DNA of 64,000 nucleotides from Ceratothoa steindachneri (lineage: Eukaryota > Arthropoda > Malacostraca > Isopoda > Cymothoidae). The stretch lies in assembly GCA_963969495.1 (NCBI GenBank), contig OZ018317.1:220109997-220173996 (forward strand), in the 5' to 3' direction. Under the pieces are notes generated by a model. It worked only from the letters and a program-made list of their open reading frames with translations. It was not told the DNA's origin and ran no database searches. Below, one piece after another: positions 21,274-33,735 of the stretch (position 1 is its first letter; every line of letters starts with the position of its first letter). The position numbers and the translations under genes were made by a program.

Positions 21274-22214
21274 TACGAGGGGCGGTCAATAAGTTTTGCA
21301 ATTCGGATATAAAGAAACGAGATATGAGAAAAAGTGTTTTAGTATTTTTCAATATAACTACCCTCGACTTCAATGCACATGTGCCACTTGTCACTAAGGC
21401 TTCGAATTCTCGACAACCAGAAATCTCTCGACTGCTGTTCAATCCACTTCTGGACGGCGAGCTGGACATCTTCATCGTCCCCAAACTGGTGTCCACGCAG
21501 TGCAGCCTTGAGCTGACGAAATAAAAAGTAGTCGCTAGGTATCCCAGTGATGGACCAACGTTTCATCACCTATCACGATGCGTGACTCGAATCCCGCCGG
21601 GTCTTGGTTGTACACGAGCAGCAGCTCCTCCGAACTTTGACGACGTTGAAGTCGATCATAGGGAGTGAGGTTTCTAGGGACCCAACGGGCAGATATCTTG
21701 GTCATGGCCAAATTGTCGTGAATGATGTTGGTAACACTTCCATGTGATATTCCAAGTTCTCGCTCGAATTTTTCGACCTTCATTCGTCAATTTTCGAGGA
21801 TCATCCTCTCCACACGGGCCACATTGTCCTCGTTGTTCACGTCTGACGGGCGTCCTGGACGGTAATCGTCTTCAAGGGACTCACGACCATGGCGAAACTC
21901 CCTATTTCAGCGAGCAATGGCTGCGTAGGAAGGGGCGGTGTCGGTGTACACTGCAACCATGCGTTCATGGATCCCTTTTGTATTCTTGCCTTCCTTGGTC
22001 CAAATTTGATCACTGCGCGGTGCTCAACCTTTTCCATTGTTGAAAACTTTGTGACTGACGATCTGCGATCAGCTACTGCTTCTTAAATAGAGGAGGCAGG
22101 AACGTGCAGCTGCAGGTCCTGACTTGTCATAACTTGTCCAAACACCCCCACAAAGAGCCATCCTCCTTTCTCTGTTTTGCCCTAGCGATTCGTAGAACCT
22201 ACTGATCGCCCCTC

Positions 22215-22217
<3 letters not shown>
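21274..22217 (-). mobile_element. Mariner-family element, copy 2, both termini present, internally deleted
   Basis: TACGAGGGGCGGTCAATAAG at 21274 is matched by inverted GCCCCTCGTA ending at 22217, with TA at each edge, so both ends are intact. At 944 bp it is about 350 bp short. On the minus strand the transposase starts at 22037 (MEKVEHRAVIKF), frameshifts almost at once, and has TGA in place of Trp before NREFRHGRES (the same stop as copy 1). A further TGA follows in LEN*RMKVEKF. It then reads HGSVTNIIHDNLAMTK, ARWVPRNLTPYDRLQRRQSS and GDETLVHHWDT, with the first catalytic Asp present. The sequence jumps by deletion to PSDYFLFRQLKAALRG and WIEQQSRDFWLSRIR. The second catalytic region is missing. 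Confidence 0.92.

Positions 22218-22295
<78 letters not shown>
22216..22295. repeat. (TA)n microsatellite at the mariner terminus, ~80 bp
   Basis: TA repeats start at the element's own terminal TA and extend outward, consistent with expansion of the TA target-site duplication. Confidence 0.97.
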
Positions 22296-22297
<2 letters not shown>

Positions 22298-25200
22298 GCA
22301 TACAGTTCCAGGTCAAGGTAATTACCACTTTTCCTGCTTCTAAATTCATGTGACATCTGCTTAAGTAAATTTTATTAAATAAAAAATCCATAAGGCTAAG
22401 ACATTTAGAGTCATGGCCACCTAAGATATTTATGAGTTTTAATTCTCTAGCGGCAATTTTCCTAAATGTGTCGAGCATTTGTTAGTACGTTGTAGTTTAG
22501 ATCTATTGGTACGAACCTCTGGGGCGGTTCCGTACAAACAGTCTGCTCTAGAGCTCAGGGCTTACAAGGCTTCCACTGGCGGACCTTTCCATTGATTTCG
22601 CTTTTTTTTGCCTCCATATCTATCATTTTCTCCTCTTTTTTCTCTAATGCGCCTCTTTAAATCCCACTGAGTGTTAGGTGGTCCTTATTTTGTTTCGAGC
22701 GATGACTCTCACTTCTGTTCTCAAATTCCTTTCCTTATAGTTGAATCGGCTTTATTCTTTCTCTAGACGAATCATTTTCTTCCAAAACTGTTTTAAATTA
22801 TGTTCTCTTTATGTAAAATTTTGGGATCTACTTCATTGAACTGAGGAGTAGAGGGAAGTGTTCGTGACAAACCCAAAAGACAATCAATAAATTCAAGGAT
22901 CTTTTCCCTTTTTTGGCGCTTTTCTCTTCGATTTGTCTACCAGCATACAAATTTCCACAGAAGACATTGGTTATTTTTCCTTATATTTTTTTTCTATCAT
23001 TACTGCTGACCAGACAACCAGAATGAAGAGAAAAGCAATTAGTTCGAGAGTGGGAAATCTCGCCATCCTACAATATGACGTCAACTCGACGTAGCTCTAA
23101 TTTCCCAAGAGATAAAGCTGACAGCGCGAAGAAGCTACATTTAATAGTGAAATTTAATGGATTTTTTGCCTTGTTCCCTATAAGAAAAGGTGTCACTTTT
23201 CTTTACATCAAGTTATCCTAAAATCCAAATTCCTTTTATGACACTCAGGCGACCGAAATTTCTCAGAATTTCTCTCGTTTTATAACTATAATACCATAAT
23301 TGAGTGATAATTATAGTGAGGTTGGAAACTTTTTTGTTGATGATTTGGATAGTGTGAGAGATTTGGGGTTATTTTCAATGTGTTACATCTTCTCTTTCAT
23401 CAATAAATCTGTATATTTAAGCTATATAATACATATTTAAGGTATGGCTCTTATACCCTATGGTGTTTTAAGTCAAAGCATTGATTAATAAACTCATTGG
23501 AGGGTTTATGGCTTAACAACTGGGCATAAGAGACTAATACTCTAGTATGATACCCTTCTTTCAAAGTCAGTCAATTCTCTGTTACTTTTACTCACTTAAT
23601 TCCCCACAATTTATTGACTCTGCATAACTTTTGTTGTTATCCTGCAGCTATTCTTTATTACGATTTATTTATACCGAGATCAATGAATCGAGGGCGGGGC
23701 GATAAAAATGTCGCCCTTGTGAAAATTGCGCACGCTCTTGGTTCCGATTTCTCTGTATAATCAGCTCTGACTTTGGAATTTGGGGGTTTGGTGCACGTTC
23801 TCCAATCTTTTTCTTAATTTCAGCAGTAATGCATTTTTTTACGTTGATTTTAAATATGTATTTGTTATATTAAAGATCCTAGTTAAAATGATTAGTAACA
23901 CTTTAGTTGATAAACACAATATTAATACCATTCACACATTATCACATCTTGTAGGTGAAGTATAACCTTTGTGCTTAATCAAAGATTCCAGTCATTTGTT
24001 CCTCTATGTCGAATTTTTTATACAAATCCTTTACACAAAACTTCATGTATATCTCTCCATTAGGCCTTACTGTATAGCCTCAACTCTGTTCTGTTGCATT
24101 GCTATTTTCTTAAATAAATTAGCAATTTTCCATGTTGTATGCCCTTCCTTTAGTCAAGTCTTTCAACCCCATTCACTACCATTTTCTCGCTTTTTCTCTC
24201 CCTTTATCTACAGAAGATGAAATGGTATTCATCGTTTCCCAGGTCAATTTTTGAGGATCCGTCCAAAGTTGGGTTTGTGAGAGCAGAAAATTCTAAATGG
24301 GATTTGCCGAGGAAGCAAGAATTTTAAGTACCACTTTCGTTACAAAGGCGAATTGTGCTTCGAGAGAGTGGAATATGAAAACATCCAAAGGCACATTTTA
24401 CATATGTAAAGGTGTATAAAATAAGTAAGGCTTTTGGGGAAATTTGAAAGGAGGTTGAATGTTAAGGGAGGCCTTTGAAAGTAGGAGAATGGGGATAATA
24501 TTATAACGAATCTAATAAGTGAAAAGAGCTGTCGCATGCATTGCCAGTCAGGATTATATAGAAAAGGAATAATATTGAGGGAAAAGGAGAATTAATAGTG
24601 TGGATTGATATTTATATCCTACTTTTTAAACCGTAAATAATATATAGACCCTATGTGGGTGTTTGGATTATTTCTTTGATTGTTTCACAGGACAAAAGTT
24701 TGCCTAAAGTCAAATAATTCCCTAGTACAGTATGTTTATGTTGTGTCCTTTCTTCCTGAATTAAATGGTACTTTATTCATTAATATGTGAAAGGAAATTA
24801 ACAAAAATATAGCATTTTAGGTACCTAATTGGGAATCCCCTCAATCGATTGAATGGAACACAGAAAGCAGCGAATTTGGTTGGGGGATGATAGTGTTCTC
24901 GAGTGACAAACGTCTGTGAGGCAATCGAATCCTTTTCCCTCAAAATTTGATGTCTTCGAAATGAAAACAACTTCCTGGACTCTCACAGACTTTTACACTT
25001 TCCGGATTGAATCACTTATGGTATATGGCAAAATCGTATGGACCAGGCTCATTCTTCAATTACTTCTTGTGATGACCTAGTAAAACGAAGCCTTCATTCC
25101 GCCAATCACCTGAATTTCGTAAACACCTTACAGAACCAAGATTGCTCTGACATTGTGACCTAGTTGAATTTGGCCATCTCCTTAATCCAGCTCTGAAGTT

Positions 25201-26322
25201 TGCACTCCTACCCACCAACCGTGGTCACCTGCACCTCCCAAGAACATTCTCATTGAATGGCAGTTGTGCTCTAATTTGCTGTTATTTCACCAAAGAACAA
25301 CGCCTGTTTTTTATGTAGTCATTGTTTTTACATTAATTTTATTCGAGCAACGACAAAATTATATTGAAAACCCCAATTTTATACTTATTAATTATTTATA
25401 TTTCCTAACTTTCATAGTAACGCACACACGCACATCCATATTCACACATGTTAATATAATTTCACGTGTATTATAAAATATGAAATCAAACTGAAATTAA
25501 TATATAAAACAAAATGTAAGGTAAGAGAGTATCAATTTCAAAATAATGAGAAAACATTTTTTTCAGCTTATGACCTAAAAATGATCTAACAAAATAATTA
25601 TTGAAACAAAAATTTTTGAAAGGGCAAATATGAGAAAAAGGTAAATGAAAACTATAAGAAATACAAATTTGCATACATAGACGGGTCAGACATAGCTATG
25701 CCTCGCGCTCGGAGAGAATTAACGGAAGAAAACACCTCTCCCATGTCTTCTGGCCTCAATGCCCGTAAAAGGGATTAGTTATATATCTTCCGCACATTTT
25801 CCCTTCCTCCATCCACCTCATTATTCACATATATCTCTTTATAAACTTTCGGCAAGAGATTTACACTTGATTTAAATTAAAAATAAACTAATAAAACTGA
25901 AAATTAGACTGGTCAACACACATTTTTCATCAGAGACCTTACTATAAATATCTAAATGCATTTCCCATGCTCAATCCTAATCTGCCTTCGATTTTGCTCT
26001 AGCACGTACTGTTTGTAAGATATGTAAAAAATTCATAATGGCCGCCTCCGATTATAAAATGTAGTATATTGCTAGTATTGCTCTATTGCATGTGTCATTA
26101 TTGTACTGCTAAGAGGAGCAAACTAGATGCTTCGTGAGTTCTTGCTGGTTGAAGGGGTATAGAGAATAATTCATTTACATTTGTAATCCGCATGCATATT
26201 TTGCGCAATTATTTATAATTCTGTTTTATGCTTTAAGGTTCCTCATGTGATGTGTATCTTCTAAGCTGCTCCTTCTGCGTTGATCATAAGAGGCTTCCAA
26301 ATATTTTCACAAAGAAGTAACA
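22296..26322. other. About 4 kb with no recognised gene or repeat
   Basis: Sequence is AT-rich, with frames under about 85 codons that I do not recognise. There is no terminal inverted repeat, tRNA-like box or tandem array of note. It may contain single-copy regulatory or intronic DNA, but nothing in the sequence shows it. Confidence 0.45.
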
Positions 26323-27956
26323 ATGCCTCGAGAGTGCAAAAATCATCCAGATAAATTTTGCTATGTATGTGGGCATTTTATAACAAAATCTCAGCAGCGT
26401 ACTATCACAAATGATATAAAGAAAATGTACAAACTCTTCTTCGGTTGCCCTCTGGGTGACCAAGATAAAGCATGGAAACGACACCAAATTTGTACTCCCT
26501 GCTCTAATGGATTAAGTGACTGGATTAACAAAAAGAAAGCTTCGATACCCTTCGCTGTTCCTATGACATTAAAATAGCCCAGAAATCACCTCAAAGATTG
26601 CTCTTTCTGCAGTCTGACAACAAAAGGGTTTTCTGCAAAGAACAAGCACAAAATTGTTTATCCAACCATGGAGTCGGCATCCAGACCAGTTCTACATGAT
26701 GTATCTTTGCCAATTCCAGTTCCACCTTATGATGGCCTCGTACCTGATGATATCAATGATGATAGCAGTACGGAAGGTGCATAAACATTACATGTGGATG
26801 TTAAATATGAGGATCTAACTATAAGCCAAAGTTATTTACTTAGGAAGATTTGAATGATCTTGTTAGAGATTTGTCACTGTCAAAGGAGAAAGCAGAACTT
26901 CTAGCATATCATCTACAGGAAAAATTTCTACTCGAGAAAAATGTGCATGTGAGTTACTTTAGAAAGTGTAATTGTGATTTAACAACTCCATTCTTCACAG
27001 TTTATGGACCTCTCTGCTACTGCTATGATATAAATGGATCGTTCGAAGCCTTTTCACAGAGATATATGGCGTCTGACTGGCGTCTCTTTATTGATGCTTC
27101 TAAGACAAGTCCTCTTGCACAATTGCAATGTAAAGCCTTCCATTCCTATTGACCATTCTGTCCACCTTAAGAAGACATATGACAATATGGATATTCTTCT
27201 TAAAGCCATAAACTACCAAGCCCATCATTATTACATCTGTGGTGATCTAAATGCAATAGGCATTCTAATGTGTATGCAAGGAGGATTCACGAAGTACTGT
27301 TGCTTCCTCTGCCTGTGGAATGGCCGTGTCACTGTAAAATATTATGAGAAGCGTGACTAGCCACTTCGATCTACATATGAGCCTGGAATAAGCAGTGTTC
27401 AGTCTGACCCCTGGTAGAGCCTCATAAAATATATCTGCCACCTCTTCATTTAAAACTAGGTCTAATGAAAAACTTCGTGAAAGCAATAGCTAAGGAAAAT
27501 TCTCAGGGACTCCAATATATGTGCAAAAGAATTCAACAACTGAGCGCGGCAAAACTAAAAGAAAGAAAATTTGTGGGACCACAAATCAGGGAGGATTTAG
27601 CAGACCCTGACTTCGAGAAGATCCTCATTCCTCTTAAACTAAATGCATGGCTAGCCTTCAAGTGGTTATGTGCAAACTTTCTGGGCATCAACAAGTCACT
27701 TGCATACAAAGATGACGTGGAAAATCTTCTTCAATCTTATAAAGAAATGAGATGCCGTATGTCACTTAAAATCCATTGCCTTCATTTGCACCTAGACTTT
27801 TTCCCAGAAAATCTTGGAGCCGTAAGTGACGATCAAGGTGACCGTTTTCACCAGGATATCAAGACCATGGAAACTCGCTCTCAAGGATTTTGGAATGAGA
27901 GCATGTTTACGCCTAAAGAGAATAATAATTTTAGTTTTTATATGTTAATTGCATAA
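26323..27956 (+). pseudogene. Uncharacterised repeat-borne gene family (Cys-rich N-terminus), copy 1, broken
   Basis: An ATG at 26323 starts MPRECKNHPDKFCYVCGHF, then KMYKLFFGCPLGDQDKAW and HQICTPCSNGLSDW, and (past an in-frame TAG at 26575) HLKDCSFCSL. The paired Cys clusters look like zinc binding. The frame ends at 26784. Downstream, in other frames, are MNDLVRDLSLSKEKAELLAY, WRLFIDASKTS, DNMDILLKAINYQAHHYYIC, GGFTKYCCFLCLWNGR, and in 27465-27956 MKNFVKAIAKENSQ, NAWLAFKWLCANFLG, HCLHLHLDFFPENLG and GDRFHQDIKTMETRSQGFW. I recall similar multi-copy predicted proteins in arthropods and other invertebrates but know no assigned function; a transposon origin is likely. A second decayed copy is at 36070-37230. 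Confidence 0.65.
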
Positions 27957-29094
27957 TTTTGTGTCATTTCAACTTCTCAATGCACATAGAGATATAGAAA
28001 AGGCGATTTGTTTCTAGCAATGACGCTATGCAACCATATATCACCGGTTTCGGCAGGGAAATCAGAGTAAAACGCTACATTCTATCAGCGACGGCGGTCC
28101 TATTGCATTTTTTAATATCTCGAAAACCTGATGTGGTAAAGAAAATCTAAAGTCAGATTTGAAATCAGCGAGGGAAATGCCATGAGAAAGGTTTGCTTAG
28201 GTCTTTGATGATTAAAAAAAGGTTTAACTTTGTTACATAGTGTTTTCATTCCCATTAAAATAAAAAAAAACAGCCATTTGCTCCAAGTGGGCTGAGACTG
28301 GGAGTTGTTTAGTTGTATTAACTCCAAAGTGATGTCATACCAATTTAAATCGTGTTATATTAGGTTCCAACACTTTCCTTTCCGAAAAATACCTCTACTA
28401 ACTTTTTTCCAAAGTATTTTTGCTGTTTTAATATACATATATCTTATACCTATGCACCACTTATGTGCTACTAAGTTTGCCAATAATATTATATCCGAAT
28501 ACTAAGGTTGAAGCTTTGGGTGGAATCCCACCGTAGTATATATCGCATAAAATGATGGATGGTAGAACGCTTTTAACGGCTTCTTAGGTTGTTTAGCTTG
28601 TTCCAAATTTGCTGCTAACGGCTTAATGATAACTGTAGTATTACCTACGCATTTTTATACTGTAATAATGCCTGAAAAATTTTAAGCTAAAGTAATGCAC
28701 ATGACATTATTAAGCTAACAATGAGTGGGCCTTTTTAAGCTCAGCGCCACACGAACTGTCTGAAAGACAACATTGGAAACGTGTGGATATTACTTCATTT
28801 CTATTGGCTCGAAATGTTCTTGACCCATTTTTGGACGGAATTGTTAATGGAGGGGAAATATTTATCGAAAAAAAACAATAGTTTAATCACAAGCAAAACC
28901 CATTCCTACACAAAGACGTGGTCTCCAATTACATTAAGCTATGTCTGCATTTCATGACATGTGAAAGGAGCTCTTGATTATGACCTCGTTACAAAGAAAA
29001 CCGTTATTAAATATCCATAACTAATAACAACAGCAACGGATAAATAAATCGCGTGCTCTCACTTATTTTGATTTATGACCTAACGACTTTCAAA
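27957..29094. other. No recognised gene
   Basis: This is AT-rich sequence between the uncharacterised gene copy and the 120-bp tandem repeat. Nothing named. Confidence 0.45.
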
Positions 29095-29476
29095 ACTTCC
29101 AATAAATCCTGGATTAACCTTGGCAGGACCTTGAATATTATATCATTCAAAAGAGAATGTAAACCAACATAAAGGTTTCAAATTTAGTAAGAATCGGCTA
29201 AATAGGTATGATGTTATTGCCAAATAATTCCTGGGCTAACCTTAGGAGAACCTTGGTAATTATTATATAATTCAAAAGAGAATCTAAAACGACAAGGGTT
29301 TCAATTTCGTCAGAATCATCTAAATAGTCACAATGTTATTACCAAAATAAAATAATTCACGGGCTAACTTTGAGAGGACTTTGGAAATTATATCAATCCA
29401 AAGAGAATGTAAAGGAAACTATTGGTCTGAATTTTTGTTAGAATCGGCCGAATAGTTACAATGTTATTACCAAAAC
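29095..29476. repeat. Three diverged tandem units of ~120-130 bp
   Basis: Each unit has AAATAATTC/AATAAATCC-type starts, GGGCTAACCTTnGGAG (variants), TTCAAAAGAGAATnTAAA, AGAATCGnCTAAATAG and ATGTTATTnCCAAA. The third unit runs into a short GACC-repeat (CGACCGACCGACCGACA) and GAGTCGCACGCGACTAAAA near 29492-29540. That GC-rich end may mark the terminus of a dispersed element. Confidence 0.8.
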
Positions 29477-29749
29477 TAAAAAAGCAAAACGCCGACCGAC
29501 CGACCGACATAGTGAAGCATAGAGTCGCACGCGACTAAAAATGTCCTTCACTGGAATCATCCGAAACGGTGTCCTCCTCCTTCGGGGTAATGCACAGCCA
29601 CACAAATCACATTTAAGACATAGAATAAGGATAGCTTTAGGGTCGGAAGTTCATTCCAATATGACCTAATTTGGCAAAGTTTCTTTAATATAAAAGAGGT
29701 TAAAAAAGATATCGAATCCTATATTTCATCAAAACCAAATTAATTCTTC

Positions 29750-29880
29750 AAGGAGAGAATCCACTGCTTAAGTAAAGGATGGGAGGAAATTGTTGATAAG
29801 AATAAAATTACTTTGATTAATAAAGATTTTTTTGTCTAAATAATCATTTTCCTTTCTCTTTTAAAATAATATAAAAATAA
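29750..29880. repeat. Dispersed repeat B, copy 1
   Basis: It aligns with 56808-56935: both have AGAGnAATCCACTGCTnAAGTnAA, then GGGAG, AATAATAnnGA, and ACTTTGATnnATAAA followed by T-rich sequence. It is non-coding, of unknown class. The alignment was made by eye. Confidence 0.6.
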
Positions 29881-30959
29881 CTTTCAACCGTAAAAGATTT
29901 CCCTCGGTCACGATTAATTTAAATCTCAAATGACATTCACAAAAGTAAAATTATAGAATTTAAATTTTTAAATAATTTACCCGATTCATCCTCTTGGAAG
30001 GTTAATTTACTTGTATTTTCTTTTTACAAAGTATAATAAAAAAGATGTGTTATCATCTAAAGCCTCAATAATAAATTTCAGGAGATTTATTCCATGTTTT
30101 GGTCCGTTTAAGATTTAATGATTCAAATATCATAGTTTTATTGCAGTAAAGTAATAAAAAGTTTTTTCCTAAAAGCCATAATTCACAATAGTTTAAAACT
30201 ACTACGGTAGACACCAAGAAGATTGCCTTGCAAGATCTAATTTAATATGAGGTGAATGAACAAGAAGGTCATCAATTCCAAAGTCATTGCTAACGATCTT
30301 GGTAAATCCCAGTCCCCTGTACAAGTAATGTATGGGATGTAAATTGAAGATATCCAAGAAAACTTAAGCTTTTTTGGCGTGATAAGAATGTAATATATCA
30401 TAGAGGATCACTATATGATCCCTCTACAACCGAAAATGTAAGAAGAGATTGTGTTCTCATATCCAATGGAAAGAGAGATTCAACCCTTATGGCTTTATCA
30501 TGAAACCTCACGATGCAGCTAGTAAGTAATGGATTGGCTATGGATCTCGTGGCAACGACAAACAAGAATTCATTTCAGCGCCCTTTTGTATTTTATGATC
30601 ATGCTTTGTACAAATGAAATACAATTCAATTAACCTTGAATTTTGCTGTAAAACAGTCTAATGAAGGCTGCGGTTTCGAGCAAGGTATAGTACCTTCTCA
30701 TACAACCCTTGCAAGCTTGAACTATTTTCAACAACATATCCTTAATTTGAATATAAGGATTCAGTCACTGGAGAGGTTTACACTAACCAAAAAACTAATA
30801 ATATTACAGCCTGTGACCATTTTACGTTAGATGAGGTTCATAAGTTCATCGCTTTGGATAAAGCCTGTAAGATGGAGAGGATCAAAAAGGAAATGGAGGC
30901 GACCGAAAACGATCGTACTGTTTGCTTGGCGTGCAAACTAGCACGCCTCAACCCCAAGC
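29881..30959. other. No recognised gene
   Basis: This is AT-rich spacer. A 64-codon plus-strand frame at 30636-30830 is not recognised. Confidence 0.45.
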
Positions 30960-31147
30960 TTAAACCACTTGATAAAGGTAATGTGTAAGAAGTGATACAC
31001 AGAAACAAGAGAACAGAGATCTGCCTAGAGATGACCCAAAGAAAAGTGAAGAGAAAAAAAACAATTCGCCCATGCAAGGAATCGAACCTGAGACCTCTGG
31101 TGATTTAGACCAGTTCTCTGCTGACTCAGCTAATGGGACCAATGAGC
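30960..31147 (-). mobile_element. tRNA-derived SINE-like unit
   Basis: On the minus strand 31140-31069 folds loosely as a tRNA: an A-box-like TAGCTGAGTCAGCAGAGA, a perfect B box GGTTCGATTCC (31088-31078), a 5-bp anticodon stem CTGGT/ACCAG with a 7-nt loop, and five pairs left in the acceptor stem with two mismatches. It lacks a clean tRNA acceptor end and is followed by a T-rich non-tRNA body to about 30960. That makes a SINE head more likely than a working tRNA gene. Confidence 0.6.
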
Positions 31148-31254
31148 AAGGCAACACATTTTACCAATTTAATTTCTTCGTTCGCACTTCCAATGAACAT
31201 CGCCCAAATGAAACTGTGCTTGTAGGATGAAAAAGATGAAAACTGAAATGCACG

Positions 31255-31830
31255 CTTCCGTTCTTCATGCTACCCAGTTTATTTGCGTGCGGTCAATATT
31301 TAAAATGATGTTTCTTGTTTTAAGGACTGCTTGAATTCGTTTTGGCATACGGGAGACCAAATTTGTGATGATATTTTCCCTAATATTGCTTCATTTCTGT
31401 TCAATAATCACCCGCGACTTCTCACAATTTGATGACTTCTGGTTATTGACTACTAGTTTTATTATCGCCCACAAAACCTCTAGTGGGTTCAAATCTGGGG
31501 ACTTCCAGAGCTAGGGTCCAGCAAGTTTGATTCTATTTTTAGCAAAGTACTTTGTTATTGCTTTCTAATTTTTGAGAAGGCGTGCCCTCATGCTGACAAA
31601 TACAGTTATCATCCAAGAAATTCTAATGACTTGTTGGGAAAAGTTACTGATGAATCACGTTTTGCTACCATTTCGAGTTCATAGCACTTTTATGGGGCAA
31701 AATCTTTAATGTCCCAGTTTCCTTAGACGAAAAGCAGCCCCAAATATATGGGTGTCTTGATGCTTCACCGTGGGAATAACACAGGCATCGTGAAAGTGCC
31801 CGCCTTTACTTCTTCTAATGAGGTATATTA
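31255..31830 (-). pseudogene. Tc1-like transposase remnant
   Basis: Minus-strand frames, much broken, give VKHQDTHIFGAAF, DDNCICQHEGTPSQK (the usual D-D-x-C-x-x-Q-HDGAP block), SPDLNP-like sequence changed to PRFEPTRGF, and a C-terminal run ENIITNLVSRMPKRIQAVLK typical of Tc1 elements. It covers only the second half of the transposase. No terminal repeats were seen. It directly adjoins the hAT remnant on the right. Confidence 0.7.
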
Positions 31831-31835
31831 TAGAA

Positions 31836-33735
31836 CAGTGCTTCTTAAAGTTTTTCAGACCCGATATCCCAAAGTTCAACTCCAAGTCTACCTGATACCC
31901 CTTCTCTTATATTAGTCTACTAATTCCACCTTTTAGCTTTTAATTTCCTGTAAAAAAAGGGAAAACAGGACAGCTATGAACAAATAGCTGGATTTTTATT
32001 TTCCAGTAAATAAATGAATAAAGCATCACACATTACATTATTGTATATTTTTCTACATTGTATTATTGCACACAACACTATTTGTGCCGATTCACCTCCT
32101 CTTTTTTCTAAGCAAACAAAGCCTCAATACTAGGATGCATCCGACTCAGTGCAAGACTCATATCAGATTCGACTGCCAGACTGTGTCTCTGCTTTTTTTT
32201 ATCTCCAATAACACGGAGAACCCGGCTTCTCTAAGTAAGTGGTGGCAGACATTATGGGAATTATCAATGAAGTCTTTGCTAGTTTTGAGAAAGCCCGGAT
32301 CTGCTTTAGCCAAAATTGTATCAACAGCAGGGCTTCAAAAGTAGTTTTTACCCCTTTGTTGACTTTTAACTCAACCAAGGTTCTCTTGGACTTGGAGGTC
32401 ATCTTCATCATCCAGATTTTCAGGTATGGTTGAAGGAATGGCTCCTTCTCGGCCGAAAAATACTTTCCATTTTTCTTTCTAATGTTGAAAGGTGGGTAAC
32501 ACGTTGTTAATAAGATCATTTCTTTGTTCTCCCCCGATCCGTGCCTCCAAATTCTGGAAATTTACAAAATTTCCTGCCTTTGCTCGCCGCTTCCAGAGGC
32601 CCAGTTTCCTCTTAAAGCCACTATCTTTTCAAGAGCCGCCATTTTGTTAACTCCATATCCTTGGATGGAAAGATTCAGGTCGTTTAGGTGACTGAAAACA
32701 TCCGAAAGGTAGGAAGGTCTTCGTCCTCTAATAGATGTGCTCCTATCCCCTTGTGCTCCCTCAAGAAAATCGCGATCTCTGCACTCAGTTAAGAATGCGG
32801 GACAGGACCTTTCCTTGCGACAACCAACGCACCATTGTGTACAACAACAAGCCCTTGTGATCTACTCTGACCTCCTGGCAGAGCGCTTTAAAGAGCCAAT
32901 GATTCAGGGGTCTCACACAAATACAATTCATGGTCTTTATTTTCAATTATAGAACCACCTACATGAAACGGGGGGGGGGGTGGCTGGATGCAAAAGCATA
33001 CCGCTGCAAAACAGAATGTGATTAGTTCACATGAGGTGACTTTTCCTTCACGAGAGTGGTAAATTAGAATTTCTGCCCAATCGTGTTTGGGGCACCTTTA
33101 GCGCATATTAATCCAACCCTCTCCCGGGGAATTCTGTAGGAGTCAAGGAAAGCATCGATAAGCTGGAACACGTCCACAGCTCTGGTCTTTAAAGGTAGTT
33201 TTTTGCACAAGAGAAATTTGTCCACATATGATTTCTGCTTGACAAAGCGGACAAACACAAGCAGTTGACTGGATTTAGCGACCTTAGTTATCTCATCCAT
33301 TTAAAGGCTGATCGGAAATGGGCTTTGATTGATGACTGAGACGATTTGATTGGGCACATCAAAGGATATTGCATTGATCCTTGATCGCATGATGTCGTTA
33401 GATAATGGAATTTGTTTGATCTTCTTTGCTACTTCCTACCCTACAAGCAGGTCAGCCATGCAGAGAGTCAAGGCTTGATCACTTTCTTGGCAAAAGTTTG
33501 TGCTACATTCTCTATTGCAATCTGAAGAGCCACTTTATTAGATGCTAGAAGCATAAAAATCTCTTTTAGCAGGAATAAACTCAAATGCCTGAAGTGCGCC
33601 CTTCTGCTCGTACCTAGCTCTTTTAATTTGAAGGGCCGGAAGAGTCATCACTTTCCCAGGATGAGCTCCTGCCTGGTGTGCCTTTAGAAGAGAAGGTTTC
33701 CGACTTGTGTTCCCTAAAGTTGTGTGGCATTGCAT
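31836..33735 (-). pseudogene. hAT-superfamily (SCAND3/ZBED-like) transposase remnant
   Basis: The minus strand from 33735 begins with a degenerate BED-type finger (MQCHTTLGNTSRKPSLLKAH). Around 33300-33064 it has KSSQLLVFVRFVKQKSYVDK, LCKKLPLKTRAVDVF and VGLICAKGAPNTIG. Near 32519-32199 come KKNGKYFSAEKEPFLQPYLK and the C-terminal dimerisation region FWLKQIRAFSKLAKTSLI, TTYLEKPGS. This order and spacing match SCAND3/FAM200-like hAT transposases. The 3' edge starts CAGTGCTTCTTAAAGTTTTT (about 31834), like hAT terminal repeats; I could not find the other end. Stops and shifts throughout. Confidence 0.75.

Noticed and set aside
31069..31140. Functional tRNA gene on the minus strand
   Set aside because: B box is perfect but two acceptor pairs fail and a non-tRNA body follows; treated as a SINE head.
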